Assembly: GCF_040403615.1 (NCBI RefSeq)
Contig: NZ_JBBAKG010000015.1
Coordinates: forward strand, 1 to 64,000
Source: Haliscomenobacter sp040403615
GTDB lineage: Bacteria > Bacteroidota > Bacteroidia > Chitinophagales > Saprospiraceae
DNA length: 64,000 nt
Direction: 5' to 3'
In this document: positions 16,725 to 25,746 of the stretch, piece after piece
How the letters are laid out: every line of letters begins with the position of its first letter
Numbering within the stretch: the stretch's first letter is position 1
Translations under genes and position numbers: made by a program
Notes under the pieces: model-generated
What the model was told of the DNA's origin: nothing
The model's database searches: none
What the model saw: only the letters and a program-made list of their open reading frames with translations

Positions 16725-17981
16725 ATGCCTTATTTATTCACTTCTGAATCAGTATCTGAAGGGCATCCGGACAAGATCGCCGATCAAATCTCCGATGCGT
16801 TGATTGACCATTTCCTGGCATTTGACTCCAGTTCTAAAGTTGCTTGCGAAACGCTGGTAACCACAGGTCAGGTAGTGCTTGCAGGTGAAGTTAAGTCAAA
16901 AGTATACCTCGATGTGCAGTCGATTGCGCGCGATGTCATTCGTCGCATTGGCTACACCAAGTCGGAATACATGTTTGAAGCCAACTCTTGTGGTATCCTA
17001 TCGGCTATTCATGAGCAATCTCCTGACATCAACCAGGGAGTTGAACGCGCTAATCCAGAAGATCAAGGTGCGGGAGACCAAGGCATGATGTTCGGTTATG
17101 CCACCAACGAAACCGACAATTACATGCCATTGCCTTTGGATTTGGCACACCGCATTTTGTTGGAATTGGCTTTTATCCGCAAAACCCGTCCTGATTTGAT
17201 GCCTTACCTGCGTCCTGATGCAAAAAGCCAGGTAACCATCGAATACTCTGACGACCATCAGCCTATTCGTATTGATACGATTGTGGTATCTACCCAGCAC
17301 GATGATTTTGCAGAAGATGCAACCATGTTGAACCGCATCCGCGAAGACATCATTCGCATTTTGGTTCCACGTGTTAAGGATCAACTGCCTGAGCGTTTGC
17401 AAGGTTTGTTCAATGATGAAATCACTTACCACATCAACCCAACGGGCAAGTTCGTAATCGGTGGCCCTCACGGCGACACTGGTTTGACTGGCCGTAAAAT
17501 CATCGTAGATACTTACGGTGGTCGTGGAGCGCACGGTGGTGGTGCATTTTCAGGAAAAGATCCATCCAAAGTAGACCGTTCCGCAGCTTATGCTACGCGC
17601 CATATCGCCAAGAACCTGGTTGCTGCTGGTGTTTGTGATGAAATTTTGGTACAGGTTTCTTATGCCATTGGTGTAGCCAAACCAACCAACATCTATGTCA
17701 ATACTTACGGTACTGCCAAAGTAAACCTGAGCGACGGAGAGATTGCGTTGAAAGTAAACGAGATTTTTGACCTGCGTCCATACGCCATCGAAACTCGCTT
17801 GAAGCTGCGCACCCCGATTTACTCTGATACGGCAGCGTACGGCCACATGGGACGTACTCCTGAAATCAAAAAGGTGCAATTGCGCGATGCAACTGGCCAA
17901 TTCGTAGAGCTCGAAGTGGAAACCTTTACCTGGGAGAAATTGGATCACGTAGACAAAGTAAAAGCAGCATTTGCACTTTAA
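16725..17981 (+). CDS. metK: S-adenosylmethionine synthetase
   Basis: 418-residue enzyme that makes SAM from methionine and ATP. It starts with LFTSESVSEGHPDKIADQISDALID, which holds the Met/ATP-binding His. Signature 1 GAGDQGMMFGYA lies near 117, and the glycine-rich signature 2 GGGAFSGKDPSKVDRS near 272. It is slightly longer than E. coli MetK (384) through insertions typical of Bacteroidota. It is monocistronic with its own terminator. Confidence 0.97.
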   Translation: MPYLFTSESVSEGHPDKIADQISDALIDHFLAFDSSSKVACETLVTTGQVVLAGEVKSKVYLDVQSIARDVIRRIGYTKSEYMFEANSCGILSAIHEQSPDINQGVERANPEDQGAGDQGMMFGYATNETDNYMPLPLDLAHRILLELAFIRKTRPDLMPYLRPDAKSQVTIEYSDDHQPIRIDTIVVSTQHDDFAEDATMLNRIREDIIRILVPRVKDQLPERLQGLFNDEITYHINPTGKFVIGGPHGDTGLTGRKIIVDTYGGRGAHGGGAFSGKDPSKVDRSAAYATRHIAKNLVAAGVCDEILVQVSYAIGVAKPTNIYVNTYGTAKVNLSDGEIALKVNEIFDLRPYAIETRLKLRTPIYSDTAAYGHMGRTPEIKKVQLRDATGQFVELEVETFTWEKLDHVDKVKAAFAL

Positions 17982-18010
17982 GCATTTGCGCAATATATAC
18001 TCGATTATTG

Positions 18011-18043
18011 GGGGCGACAATCCGGGATTGTCGCCCTTTTTTT
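18011..18043 (+). terminator. Rho-independent terminator of metK
   Basis: GGGCGACAAT CCGG GATTGTCGCCC-type hairpin (10-bp stem) followed by seven or more T bases, 30 bases after the metK stop. It lies between metK and the convergent DUF5009 gene. Confidence 0.85.
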
Positions 18044-18059
18044 ATGTTTTAGACATGCT

Positions 18060-19169
18060 CTATACCCTCAAAAATGTCTTTTTCAAGTACAAGAAATACA
18101 AAAAGCCCCATTTGACCAACACAAACATCAAGGAGGCAATGACCAGTTTGTAAGGCTCACTAAACAATTGAATCAACCATTTGAATAGTGCTTCAGTGGT
18201 AAAATGAAAATCAATAAACGCTTCAGAAAGGTAAATCAAAATAGAGTTCATGCCGATTACCGCAAAGAAAAATGCCCAACTGCGGTAGCCCAGCACATCA
18301 ATCACATAATAAAAAATGGACAACAACAAGAGGCTAAGGCCGCCAACTTGCAACACAAAAGAACTCGTCCACAGGTTTTTGTTGATGGGAAAAATCAAAT
18401 TCCAGAGTTGAGCCAACACTAAAAATGCAATCCCCATGATGGCCAATTGGAGGGTTTTTCTTTGTTGGCTGAGGGGGCTGTTTTTCAAAAGATTACCTGC
18501 ATAAATGCCCAGTAATGCGGTACCAATGGCCGGAATGGTACTCATCAGTCCTTCTGGGTCATGGATGCCCAAATGCAATTTGCCAGGAATGATCATGCGA
18601 TCGATGTACGATGCAAAGTTGCCTTCCATCGTGAGGTCTCCCATGGCAAATCCTGGAGCAGCAGTGAAGGTCAGCAAAAGCCAGTATCCAATGAGCAATG
18701 CACAAAACCAGATGATTTGCCCTGTTTGTTTGGTGTACAAATAAATGATGTTGGCAAACATATAAGCCAACCCGATGCGGCCCAATACGCTGGGGAAGCG
18801 GATATCTGCCAATGGACGAAATTCCAGGCCATTGTTGTAAATGATACCCAACAATACCAGTACCAAACCCCGCCGAATCACGCGCAGCAGCAACTGTTGT
18901 GTGGGTTTTCCTTGCTCCAATTCCCTACCTACTGAGTAAGGCGTGGCCACACCAGCGAGGAACAAAAAGAGCGGAAAAATCAAATCATACAAATGAAATC
19001 CATTCCACTCGGGGTGGGTTAGCTGATTGGCGGCGGCTTCCCAAAAAGGAGACCCCGAAGCTTTGGCCAGGTTGTGCACGATCTCTTCGGCACCCATGAT
19101 CCAAAACATGTCAAAACCCCGTAGGGCATCCAATGAATACAAGCGTTGTCTGGTAGCGGAAGGTGTCAT
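18060..19169 (-). CDS. DUF5009/heparan-alpha-glucosaminide N-acetyltransferase-like membrane protein
   Basis: 369-residue polytopic membrane protein with about 10 hydrophobic segments. It begins with the family signature RLYSLDALRGFDMFWIMGAE near residues 8-27, then FHLYDLIFPLFLFLAGVATPYS near 58. This family (COG4299) includes the transmembrane acyltransferase HGSNAT, which passes acetyl groups across membranes to glucosamine. In bacteria the acceptor is usually unknown; peptidoglycan or glycan acetylation is plausible. A TAGCTTTG box (19198-19205, minus strand) is the likely promoter. Confidence 0.85.
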   Translation of the reverse strand: MTPSATRQRLYSLDALRGFDMFWIMGAEEIVHNLAKASGSPFWEAAANQLTHPEWNGFHLYDLIFPLFLFLAGVATPYSVGRELEQGKPTQQLLLRVIRRGLVLVLLGIIYNNGLEFRPLADIRFPSVLGRIGLAYMFANIIYLYTKQTGQIIWFCALLIGYWLLLTFTAAPGFAMGDLTMEGNFASYIDRMIIPGKLHLGIHDPEGLMSTIPAIGTALLGIYAGNLLKNSPLSQQRKTLQLAIMGIAFLVLAQLWNLIFPINKNLWTSSFVLQVGGLSLLLLSIFYYVIDVLGYRSWAFFFAVIGMNSILIYLSEAFIDFHFTTEALFKWLIQLFSEPYKLVIASLMFVLVKWGFLYFLYLKKTFLRV

Positions 19170-19197
19170 TAGCGGTATACATTTAAGCGTTCCTAAG

Positions 19198-19205
19198 CAA
19201 AGCTA
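19198..19205 (-). promoter_or_regulatory. -7 box of the DUF5009 gene
   Basis: CAAAGCTA reads TAGCTTTG on the minus strand, matching TAnnTTTG, 29 bases upstream of the ATG at 19169. A correctly spaced -33 element is not clear. Confidence 0.45.
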
Positions 19206-19387
19206 GTTAATTTTTCAAGGCTTCCCTTCCATTTCCAGACTCAAAATCGACAGTTATTGCGTAAATTCTGCTCGCACTCGACAATTATCGAATTTGCGCT
19301 TCTTTTCTATGCGTTTTTCAAGAAATTGCATTTTTATTTTACCAATGAATTCTTTTGCATTTTTAAAGCCGACTAACTACCAATCCT

Positions 19388-22111
19388 ATGAAACTTGGAT
19401 TCCATCTACATTGCTTGCTGGTCACCTTGCTGATCGTTTTGAGTCATTACTTATCCGGACAAGAACTCCCAAAGGGTTTCATCCAAACCCAATTGGCCGA
19501 CGAATTGGACCCCACTTCCATGTCCATCGCGCCCGACGGTCGCATATTCATCACCGAAAAAAATGGAAAGATCCGCCTTTTTGTAGACGGCAATTTGCAA
19601 GCCGCTCCCTTCTTGAGCATCAAAGTGGACAATTTCAATGAAAGAGGACTCAGCGGATTGACCTTTGATCCAAATTTCGAAACCAACAGTTACTTCTACG
19701 TTTATTATACCGTACCGGGAAACAACCGCAATCGCCTCAGTCGATTTACTGCCAACGGCAATACCGCCATTCCCAATAGTGAGAAAATTTTAATCGAATT
19801 CGAACCCTTGGCGGGGGCAATCCACAATGGCGGCGGAATGGCTTTTGGCAAAGATGGCAAATTGTACATCGCGGTTGGAGACGGCAGCAACGGAAATCTG
19901 GCTCAGAATCTGAGTTCGACCTCAGGAAAAGTCTTGCGCATCAATGCAGATGGAAGCATTCCAGCCGATAATCCTTTCATGGTGCCTGGAACCACGGTGA
20001 AGTCACCCGTTTGGGCACTGGGTTTTCGCAATCCGTTTACTTTTGCAATAGATACAGTGAGCGGAAAATTGTTTGTCAACGATGTAGGCAATTCTTTGTG
20101 GGAAGAAATCAACGAAGTGGGGCGTGGCAGCAATCACGGTTGGCCGCTGATTGAAGGTTTGCGCCACAACGAAGTGCAACCCAACAACTACCGCGATCCA
20201 CTGCATGCATACTCTCACCAGGAGGGTTGTGCCATCGTTGGCGGTGCATTTTTTAATCCAACTACCACCACTTTTCCCGATAAATACAAAGGCAAATACT
20301 TTTTTGGAGAATATTGCCAGGCACAAATCAGGCTTTTGAACCCCACAACCGGAAAAGTAGAAGAAACTTTTTTAACGGGTACTCAGCGTCCTGTATCCAT
20401 CCGCCTGGGGACTGATGGCAATTTGTACTACCTTACCAGAGGAACCAACCGTGGTGGCTCGGTATACGACAATACCAGCGCGGGCGACGGACAACTGTGG
20501 AAAATCGAATACCGGGGAGATGGCAGCCCGATCGTTTCGATTCAGCCAAAGTCTACCCTGGTTGCCATCCGTGAAGATGCCTTTTTCACCACCGGAGCTT
20601 CTGGCGATGCAACCTTGAAGTACCAATGGTACAAAGGAAACCAATTGCTTCCGGGTGCTACCGATGCCATTTTACGCATTCTCAATGCCCAATTGGCCGA
20701 TAATGGCAGCAAATATTACTGCGAAATCAGCAATGGCAAAGGAAAGGTTGTAACCCGCTCTGCCACCCTCACGGTAACGCCCAATACCCGACCAAGCATC
20801 CTTTTTTCAGCACCTTCATCTGTTCAACGATTTTCGGCAGGAGACACCATTTATTACAAAGCAAGTGCCACTGATTTGGAAGATGGCCTCATCGATCCTT
20901 CCACTTTGCAATGGAAAATTGATTTCCACCATGATGATCATATACATCCAGCCATTAGTCCCGAAGAAGCCGCGCTCAAGAATTATTTTGTCGTTCCCCG
21001 CTCTGGAGAAACCGCCGTTACGGTTTACTATCGAATCTATTGCACGGCGAAAGACAAAGAGGGATTGGCCAAAACCGAGTTTGTCAACGTGCTTCCGCGC
21101 AGAACTTCCTTTGCGGTGAAAACTTTACCAGCGGGAATAGAAGTAAACATCGATGGCAGCAATTCGCCTGCTCCTATTGAGGTAAACAGTGTGCAGGGAA
21201 TATTGAGGGTCATCACCGCGCCAAAAGCAGTTTTTCAGGGCACCAAAATCTTGCATTTCAAACGCTGGAAAGAAATCAATTCAGACCAACCCCTGGTGAC
21301 ATTTTTCGCTGGTGAAATCCCGAGCTTGACCGCCGAATATACCGAAGAATCCTTAAACATTGGCAAAGGCAATGGCTTGCGGGCACTTTACTTCCAAGGA
21401 GAAGCTGATGCCTTGTTGAATGGCAAAATTTTCGATACCCAACCTGTCGTCATCCGCATTGATACAACCGTAAATTTCAATTGGGGCATAGGGTCTCCGG
21501 CTTTAGGTCGAATTAATAACAACAACTTCGCGGTACGTTGGCTGGGAGAGCTGGAACCCATCTTTACCGAAGATTATTATTTTCACTTGCCTACCGATGA
21601 CGGAATCCGACTCTGGATCGACAATAAGCTTATCGTAGACAACTGGAACTACCAACCGGTTACCGAAGTAATTTCCCAGCCTGTGCGGCTCGAAGTAGGA
21701 AAACGATACCGGATAAAAATGGAATATTTTGAAGCCGGTGGCGAAGCGGAAGTGCGTTTGTGGTGGAGTACCCCAGTATCGGATAAAGCACCCGTACCCA
21801 AGTCTCAGCTTTTTTCTGATCCAACTCCCCTCGATCTGTTGAATAAAAGCAAATTTTCCTATCGCTTCTTTCCTCAACCCATGGAGGAAAAACTGAGCTT
21901 ATTTGTTCGATCTGATTTTTCTGAAAAACTGACCTTGCGCCTCAACGATGCCAGTGGCCGCATGGTATTTGAACAGATGCTCGACATTCGGGTGGGTACC
22001 AATTTGCACGAAATCAATATTGCCCACCTGACGCCAGGGGTTTATTTCGCCCAATTTTTGGATGGCCGCAATGCTTATGAAGCGGTAAAGCTGGTCAAGG
22101 TGAAGCACTAG
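19388..22111 (+). CDS. PQQ-dependent sugar dehydrogenase-like protein with Ig, PA14 and T9SS domains
   Basis: A 907-residue secreted protein. It has a signal peptide (to about residue 25), then a glucose/sorbosone dehydrogenase beta-propeller at about 30-380 (LADELDPTSMSIAPDGRIFI, GGGMAFGKDGKLYIAVGDG, NEVGRGSNHGWPLIEG). An Ig-like domain follows at about 383-461 (LKYQWYKGNQLLPGATDAIL). A PA14 domain is at about 660-800 (GLRALYFQGEADALLNGK, FHLPTDDGIRLWIDNKLIVD), and a T9SS type A sorting domain is at about 821-907, where the usual YPNP reads FPQP. The family oxidises sugars and related polyols with PQQ; PA14 suggests glycan binding. It faces a minus-strand block of haem proteins that could be electron acceptors, which is inference. 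Confidence 0.9.
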   Translation: MKLGFHLHCLLVTLLIVLSHYLSGQELPKGFIQTQLADELDPTSMSIAPDGRIFITEKNGKIRLFVDGNLQAAPFLSIKVDNFNERGLSGLTFDPNFETNSYFYVYYTVPGNNRNRLSRFTANGNTAIPNSEKILIEFEPLAGAIHNGGGMAFGKDGKLYIAVGDGSNGNLAQNLSSTSGKVLRINADGSIPADNPFMVPGTTVKSPVWALGFRNPFTFAIDTVSGKLFVNDVGNSLWEEINEVGRGSNHGWPLIEGLRHNEVQPNNYRDPLHAYSHQEGCAIVGGAFFNPTTTTFPDKYKGKYFFGEYCQAQIRLLNPTTGKVEETFLTGTQRPVSIRLGTDGNLYYLTRGTNRGGSVYDNTSAGDGQLWKIEYRGDGSPIVSIQPKSTLVAIREDAFFTTGASGDATLKYQWYKGNQLLPGATDAILRILNAQLADNGSKYYCEISNGKGKVVTRSATLTVTPNTRPSILFSAPSSVQRFSAGDTIYYKASATDLEDGLIDPSTLQWKIDFHHDDHIHPAISPEEAALKNYFVVPRSGETAVTVYYRIYCTAKDKEGLAKTEFVNVLPRRTSFAVKTLPAGIEVNIDGSNSPAPIEVNSVQGILRVITAPKAVFQGTKILHFKRWKEINSDQPLVTFFAGEIPSLTAEYTEESLNIGKGNGLRALYFQGEADALLNGKIFDTQPVVIRIDTTVNFNWGIGSPALGRINNNNFAVRWLGELEPIFTEDYYFHLPTDDGIRLWIDNKLIVDNWNYQPVTEVISQPVRLEVGKRYRIKMEYFEAGGEAEVRLWWSTPVSDKAPVPKSQLFSDPTPLDLLNKSKFSYRFFPQPMEEKLSLFVRSDFSEKLTLRLNDASGRMVFEQMLDIRVGTNLHEINIAHLTPGVYFAQFLDGRNAYEAVKLVKVKH

Positions 22112-22128
22112 ATTTTACAAACACTAGT

Positions 22129-23679
22129 TTACTTTTGGATGGCCTTGTTTTCAAGCATAACAAAAGGAATCCCTTTTTGAACCCAGCGCCCGATCTCACC
22201 CCGATCGGGAATCACTTCAAAAGCCAGGGATCCTAGAGCGAGGTCAACATCTCCATCCAGGTCAAAATCACCGCTATCCATCGTGATCCAGCGCCCCAGC
22301 CCGACTTCGGGGAAAGTCATGCTTTTGAATTGCATCTTCCCGGTATTTTCAAGGTAAACAAACCCGCTGGGAAGTGCTTTGCCAAAGTCTGGGAAAAAAG
22401 AAATGGCTGCAAGGTCAATGTCTCCATCCCGATCAAAATCCACTGGAAGGGCTTTGTATGCGCCGTGCAAGGGGTAAAACCAGGTCTGCTTGAAGTTGTT
22501 TTTGCCATCGTTGGTAAATATGCGGATGCCGTGGTAGGGCTTTAAAATGGGCGAGTAATCGGCATTGTCTCCGCAGGTGTAGAGGATGTCTTCGTGCCCA
22601 TCCCCATTAAAGTCATATAGTGCAAAAAAACTGGAGCCGTAGGAGGCAGGAAAACGCAGGGTACGCACTTCTTTAAATTTGCCTTGTCCTTCGTTGTAGT
22701 AGGTATAGATGCCCTCGTCCCCTTGTCCAAACAACGCGACTATGTCCATTTGGCCATCCTTGTTCACATCCCGCAGGTAACTACAGGTGGCGCCGGGTCT
22801 ATTGCCCAAAAGATGCTTTTGAAATTTCCCGTCTACTTGTTGTTCCCACCACCCCAGGGTACCCGTATACTTTGAAAACTCACAGATTACCGCATCCAGT
22901 CTTTGATCACCATTCAGATCTCCCCAGGCGGTGTGTACGGGTCGTTGCAGTCCGTCCATCAGTACCAGCGGTTGTAATTTTGGGCTGGTTGGCAATTGAA
23001 ACACAAAACCGCTGTTTGCATCCGTCGGCGAAAACGACCCCATGACGGTGATCAGCAATCGATCGTCCATTTCGGCAATGTCTACCGCGCCTTCTTTCAC
23101 ATTGGCCGCTTTTTGCAATTGCAAGTTTTTGTCAAAGAGGTACATGGCCTTGCTATTGGCATCACCCAAATACAAGCCTCCCGTTTTGGGGATGTGTACC
23201 ATCGTAGAACTGGGTGGCGAAAGGCGGTACTCTGGTACGCGTACGCTGAATTGAGCCAATCCGGCTTGCACCGGAGCTATTTCATAAGGAGGAAAATCGT
23301 GGGGTGCCTGATCGAGGTAAAAAGCTTGGATTGCGGCCCAATCCTGGGCTGAAATTTGCGGTTTCTCTGGAAAAATGCCCGCTGCCAATACTTTTTCTGC
23401 CCCGATTCCTTTTTCAATCAGGCTATTGCGCGTGGTATCGTCAGGGAAAATCCCCAGCATGTAACCCATGCGGGGCAAAATGTATTGTTTCCAGGTTTCT
23501 TGAGGAAGGAGGGCAGGTTCAGGAAAAGCATGACATACCCCGCAGCGGATTTTGGCGAGCCGCTCCCCTTCCGAGGCCAGTGCTTTTATCGACTTAGAAT
23601 CCTCGCGTTTGTCATTTTTACAGGCTGCAACAAAAGCAAAAAAACTGCCCATCAATACTACAAAATACCAATATTTCAT
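22129..23679 (-). CDS. Lipoprotein with c-type haem motif and VCBS/FG-GAP repeats
   Basis: 516-residue lipoprotein: MKYWYFVVLMGSFFAFVAAC gives a lipobox Cys20. A single haem c site CGVCH is at 46-50 with following Pro-rich sequence, and then a seven-bladed-like FG-GAP/VCBS propeller. The latter is marked by Ca-binding DxNxDGxxD repeats such as DLNGDQRLDAVI, DVNKDGQMDIVA, DFNGDGHEDILY, DFDRDGDIDLAA and DFDLDGDVDLAL. The ORF could start 20 codons earlier, but the lipoprotein signal fixes the start at 23679. It ends a three- or four-gene minus-strand run after the MauG-type gene (13 bases apart). It is likely a surface electron carrier or assembly factor. Confidence 0.85.
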   Translation of the reverse strand: MKYWYFVVLMGSFFAFVAACKNDKREDSKSIKALASEGERLAKIRCGVCHAFPEPALLPQETWKQYILPRMGYMLGIFPDDTTRNSLIEKGIGAEKVLAAGIFPEKPQISAQDWAAIQAFYLDQAPHDFPPYEIAPVQAGLAQFSVRVPEYRLSPPSSTMVHIPKTGGLYLGDANSKAMYLFDKNLQLQKAANVKEGAVDIAEMDDRLLITVMGSFSPTDANSGFVFQLPTSPKLQPLVLMDGLQRPVHTAWGDLNGDQRLDAVICEFSKYTGTLGWWEQQVDGKFQKHLLGNRPGATCSYLRDVNKDGQMDIVALFGQGDEGIYTYYNEGQGKFKEVRTLRFPASYGSSFFALYDFNGDGHEDILYTCGDNADYSPILKPYHGIRIFTNDGKNNFKQTWFYPLHGAYKALPVDFDRDGDIDLAAISFFPDFGKALPSGFVYLENTGKMQFKSMTFPEVGLGRWITMDSGDFDLDGDVDLALGSLAFEVIPDRGEIGRWVQKGIPFVMLENKAIQK

Positions 23680-23692
23680 GCCTTCTGGTTTA

Positions 23693-25642
23693 TTACTCCC
23701 CACCCAATTTTCGTTGATTCCATTCCGGTTTTGCTTCAAATTTAGGCAAAAACGCTGGTTTTCGGGTCAGGCCGGTTGTATCCGTTAGCGTTTGCATAAA
23801 GGCAATGATGTCTTTGATTTCCCGCTTTTTGAGTTGCAAATTGTCAAAGGGCAAGGTTTGATGGGGGATTTTGATGCCCAGGCCTTGTCCGCCGCCCAAA
23901 TTGTAAAAATCCATCACTTCCTCCAGGGTTTTGTACACCCCATTGTGCATGTAAGGAGCGGTAAGGGCCACATTGCGCACCGTCACGGTTTTGAAGGAAT
24001 ATTGGTAAAAGTAGGCTTCATCCTCAGGCCGATGATTCGCATAGCGGCCCAGATCGGGGTCAACTTGTGGGTTTTGCTTGTCGTTGGTAGCGGGTACTCC
24101 AATCACTTCTGATTCAGAATCCTGGTAATTGGGGGGAGTCAATCCGCTAAATGTAGGCGCAAAATGGCAAGTTCCACAAACTGCTTTTCCCATAAATAGA
24201 TTGAAGCCGCGCGCGGCAGCAACCGGGTAAGTTGTTTTTTCGGAACGCACGTATTGATCAAAAGGACTGTTGAATCCCACCAAGTTGGAAATGTATTGGC
24301 CCAAGGCACTGGATATGCTCCATTGCGCAATGGAACGCTGCCCCAATTCCGGAAATGCCTCCGCAAACAAGCGTCGGTACTCCGCGCTTTGATTCAATTT
24401 GGCTTCCATCTCCAAAAAATCGGTATTGAATTCGTCTTTGCTCAAGGTCACATGTTTGATTTGTCGGTCCAGGCGTTGTTCGCGCAAGTCGTAGAAATAA
24501 CCTTTGGCAAAAACGGCATTGATCAGTGTTGGTGCATTGCGCAAAATAAAATGTGCCCCATCAGCCGCCTTGCTGCGCGCCAAACCATCTGTAAATGCCC
24601 GCTCGGGCTGATGGCAGGAGGCGCAGGCCATTTTATTGCTGGAAGAAAGGATAGGATCAAAAAACAGTAGGCGACCCAATTCTATTTTTTTGGAATCCAG
24701 TTGAAGCCCTCCAGCATTGCCGAAATGAATGGGATTCAACAGGTTTGGATCAAAAATATTTTGTGCTGTATAATTAACTGCCTGAGTCATGTAGGTTGTC
24801 TCGGTATTCAACTCAATTCCCAAAGCCCGGTGGGCCAGGTAAAGTTTTTGGTACAGGGGATTCAAGTAGGTTTTGAGAAAATGCAGGCGATCAAAGGTTT
24901 CAAAATTGTCGTTTTGTGCCAAGTATTGAATTGAAGCCGAGAAGAGGTCTTTCAGCGAAATCACCAATTCCGGTTTTTTCTCCTCCAATAAGGGGTAATA
25001 TGCAGCTATAGCGCGACTCACCGCATTTAAAGCTGCCCTTGCTTCAGGGATGGCGTTTGCTGATCCAGGGGTATCAAAACCCGTTAAACCCAAGGTAAAA
25101 ACCCGGTTGATTTCTAGCCGGGAAGCTTCAAAAACAAAGCGATGCTGGAGCGGAATGCCCAATTGATAGGACTTAATCTTTTTCAATTCTTCATGCAGTA
25201 GCTCAGCTAAACTGTCAACTTTAGCTATTTCAAGATCGGCTTCTTCTACAAAAAGCAAATCATCCAATACTTGCAATCCTATGGGCTCAAGCACCACAAT
25301 TTTTGGCATGTTGGGCAACAGGCTGGGTAAGGGTGGCCCATTGAGGGTTTTCTTGACCAACTCTCGGTCATTGTATTCCAATAAAAATTCTACAGATTTG
25401 AAGGCAAGGCGAGTATCCAAGTGGGTTCGCTGCAATTCTTGAAGGGTGATTTTTTTAAGTTGAAACTGATCGCAGGCTTCATTCAATTGCTGTGACCGCA
25501 AATAAAAAGTCTCCAGCCCAACCTTGAATTGGTTGTATACAGTAGACAGCGCAAGTTGAGGATCTTGATCTTCAAAAGGAGTCCAGTGCGATACCGATGC
25601 CAGCAATACAAACAATGGCAGGACGACAAAGAGTTTTTTCAT
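23693..25642 (-). CDS. Imelysin-like/MauG-type dihaem cytochrome c peroxidase fusion
   Basis: 649-residue periplasmic protein with a signal peptide. The C-terminal half is a dihaem cytochrome-c peroxidase/MauG domain with haem sites CASCH at 340-344 and CGTCH at 489-493. It has the preceding LGRLLFFDPILSSS block and the downstream APYMHNGVYKTLEEVMDFYN motif with the distal Met. Residues about 30-300 are all-helical, with GLQVLDDLLF and NRVFTLGLTGFDTP motifs that resemble imelysin (peptidase M75)-type iron-uptake domains; this assignment is from pattern only. Known CcpA/MauG enzymes reduce peroxide or oxidise protein residues. It is co-transcribed with the haem/VCBS lipoprotein. Confidence 0.87.
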   Translation of the reverse strand: MKKLFVVLPLFVLLASVSHWTPFEDQDPQLALSTVYNQFKVGLETFYLRSQQLNEACDQFQLKKITLQELQRTHLDTRLAFKSVEFLLEYNDRELVKKTLNGPPLPSLLPNMPKIVVLEPIGLQVLDDLLFVEEADLEIAKVDSLAELLHEELKKIKSYQLGIPLQHRFVFEASRLEINRVFTLGLTGFDTPGSANAIPEARAALNAVSRAIAAYYPLLEEKKPELVISLKDLFSASIQYLAQNDNFETFDRLHFLKTYLNPLYQKLYLAHRALGIELNTETTYMTQAVNYTAQNIFDPNLLNPIHFGNAGGLQLDSKKIELGRLLFFDPILSSSNKMACASCHQPERAFTDGLARSKAADGAHFILRNAPTLINAVFAKGYFYDLREQRLDRQIKHVTLSKDEFNTDFLEMEAKLNQSAEYRRLFAEAFPELGQRSIAQWSISSALGQYISNLVGFNSPFDQYVRSEKTTYPVAAARGFNLFMGKAVCGTCHFAPTFSGLTPPNYQDSESEVIGVPATNDKQNPQVDPDLGRYANHRPEDEAYFYQYSFKTVTVRNVALTAPYMHNGVYKTLEEVMDFYNLGGGQGLGIKIPHQTLPFDNLQLKKREIKDIIAFMQTLTDTTGLTRKPAFLPKFEAKPEWNQRKLGGE

Positions 25643-25746
25643 GGAGTTATCTAATTATTGGCAAGAAATAAAAAGGAAAAAAATGAGAGAGGTGGCCACC
25701 TCGTATAAATTAGGGGCCACCTCCAGGTCTCGAAAAACGAAAACAA

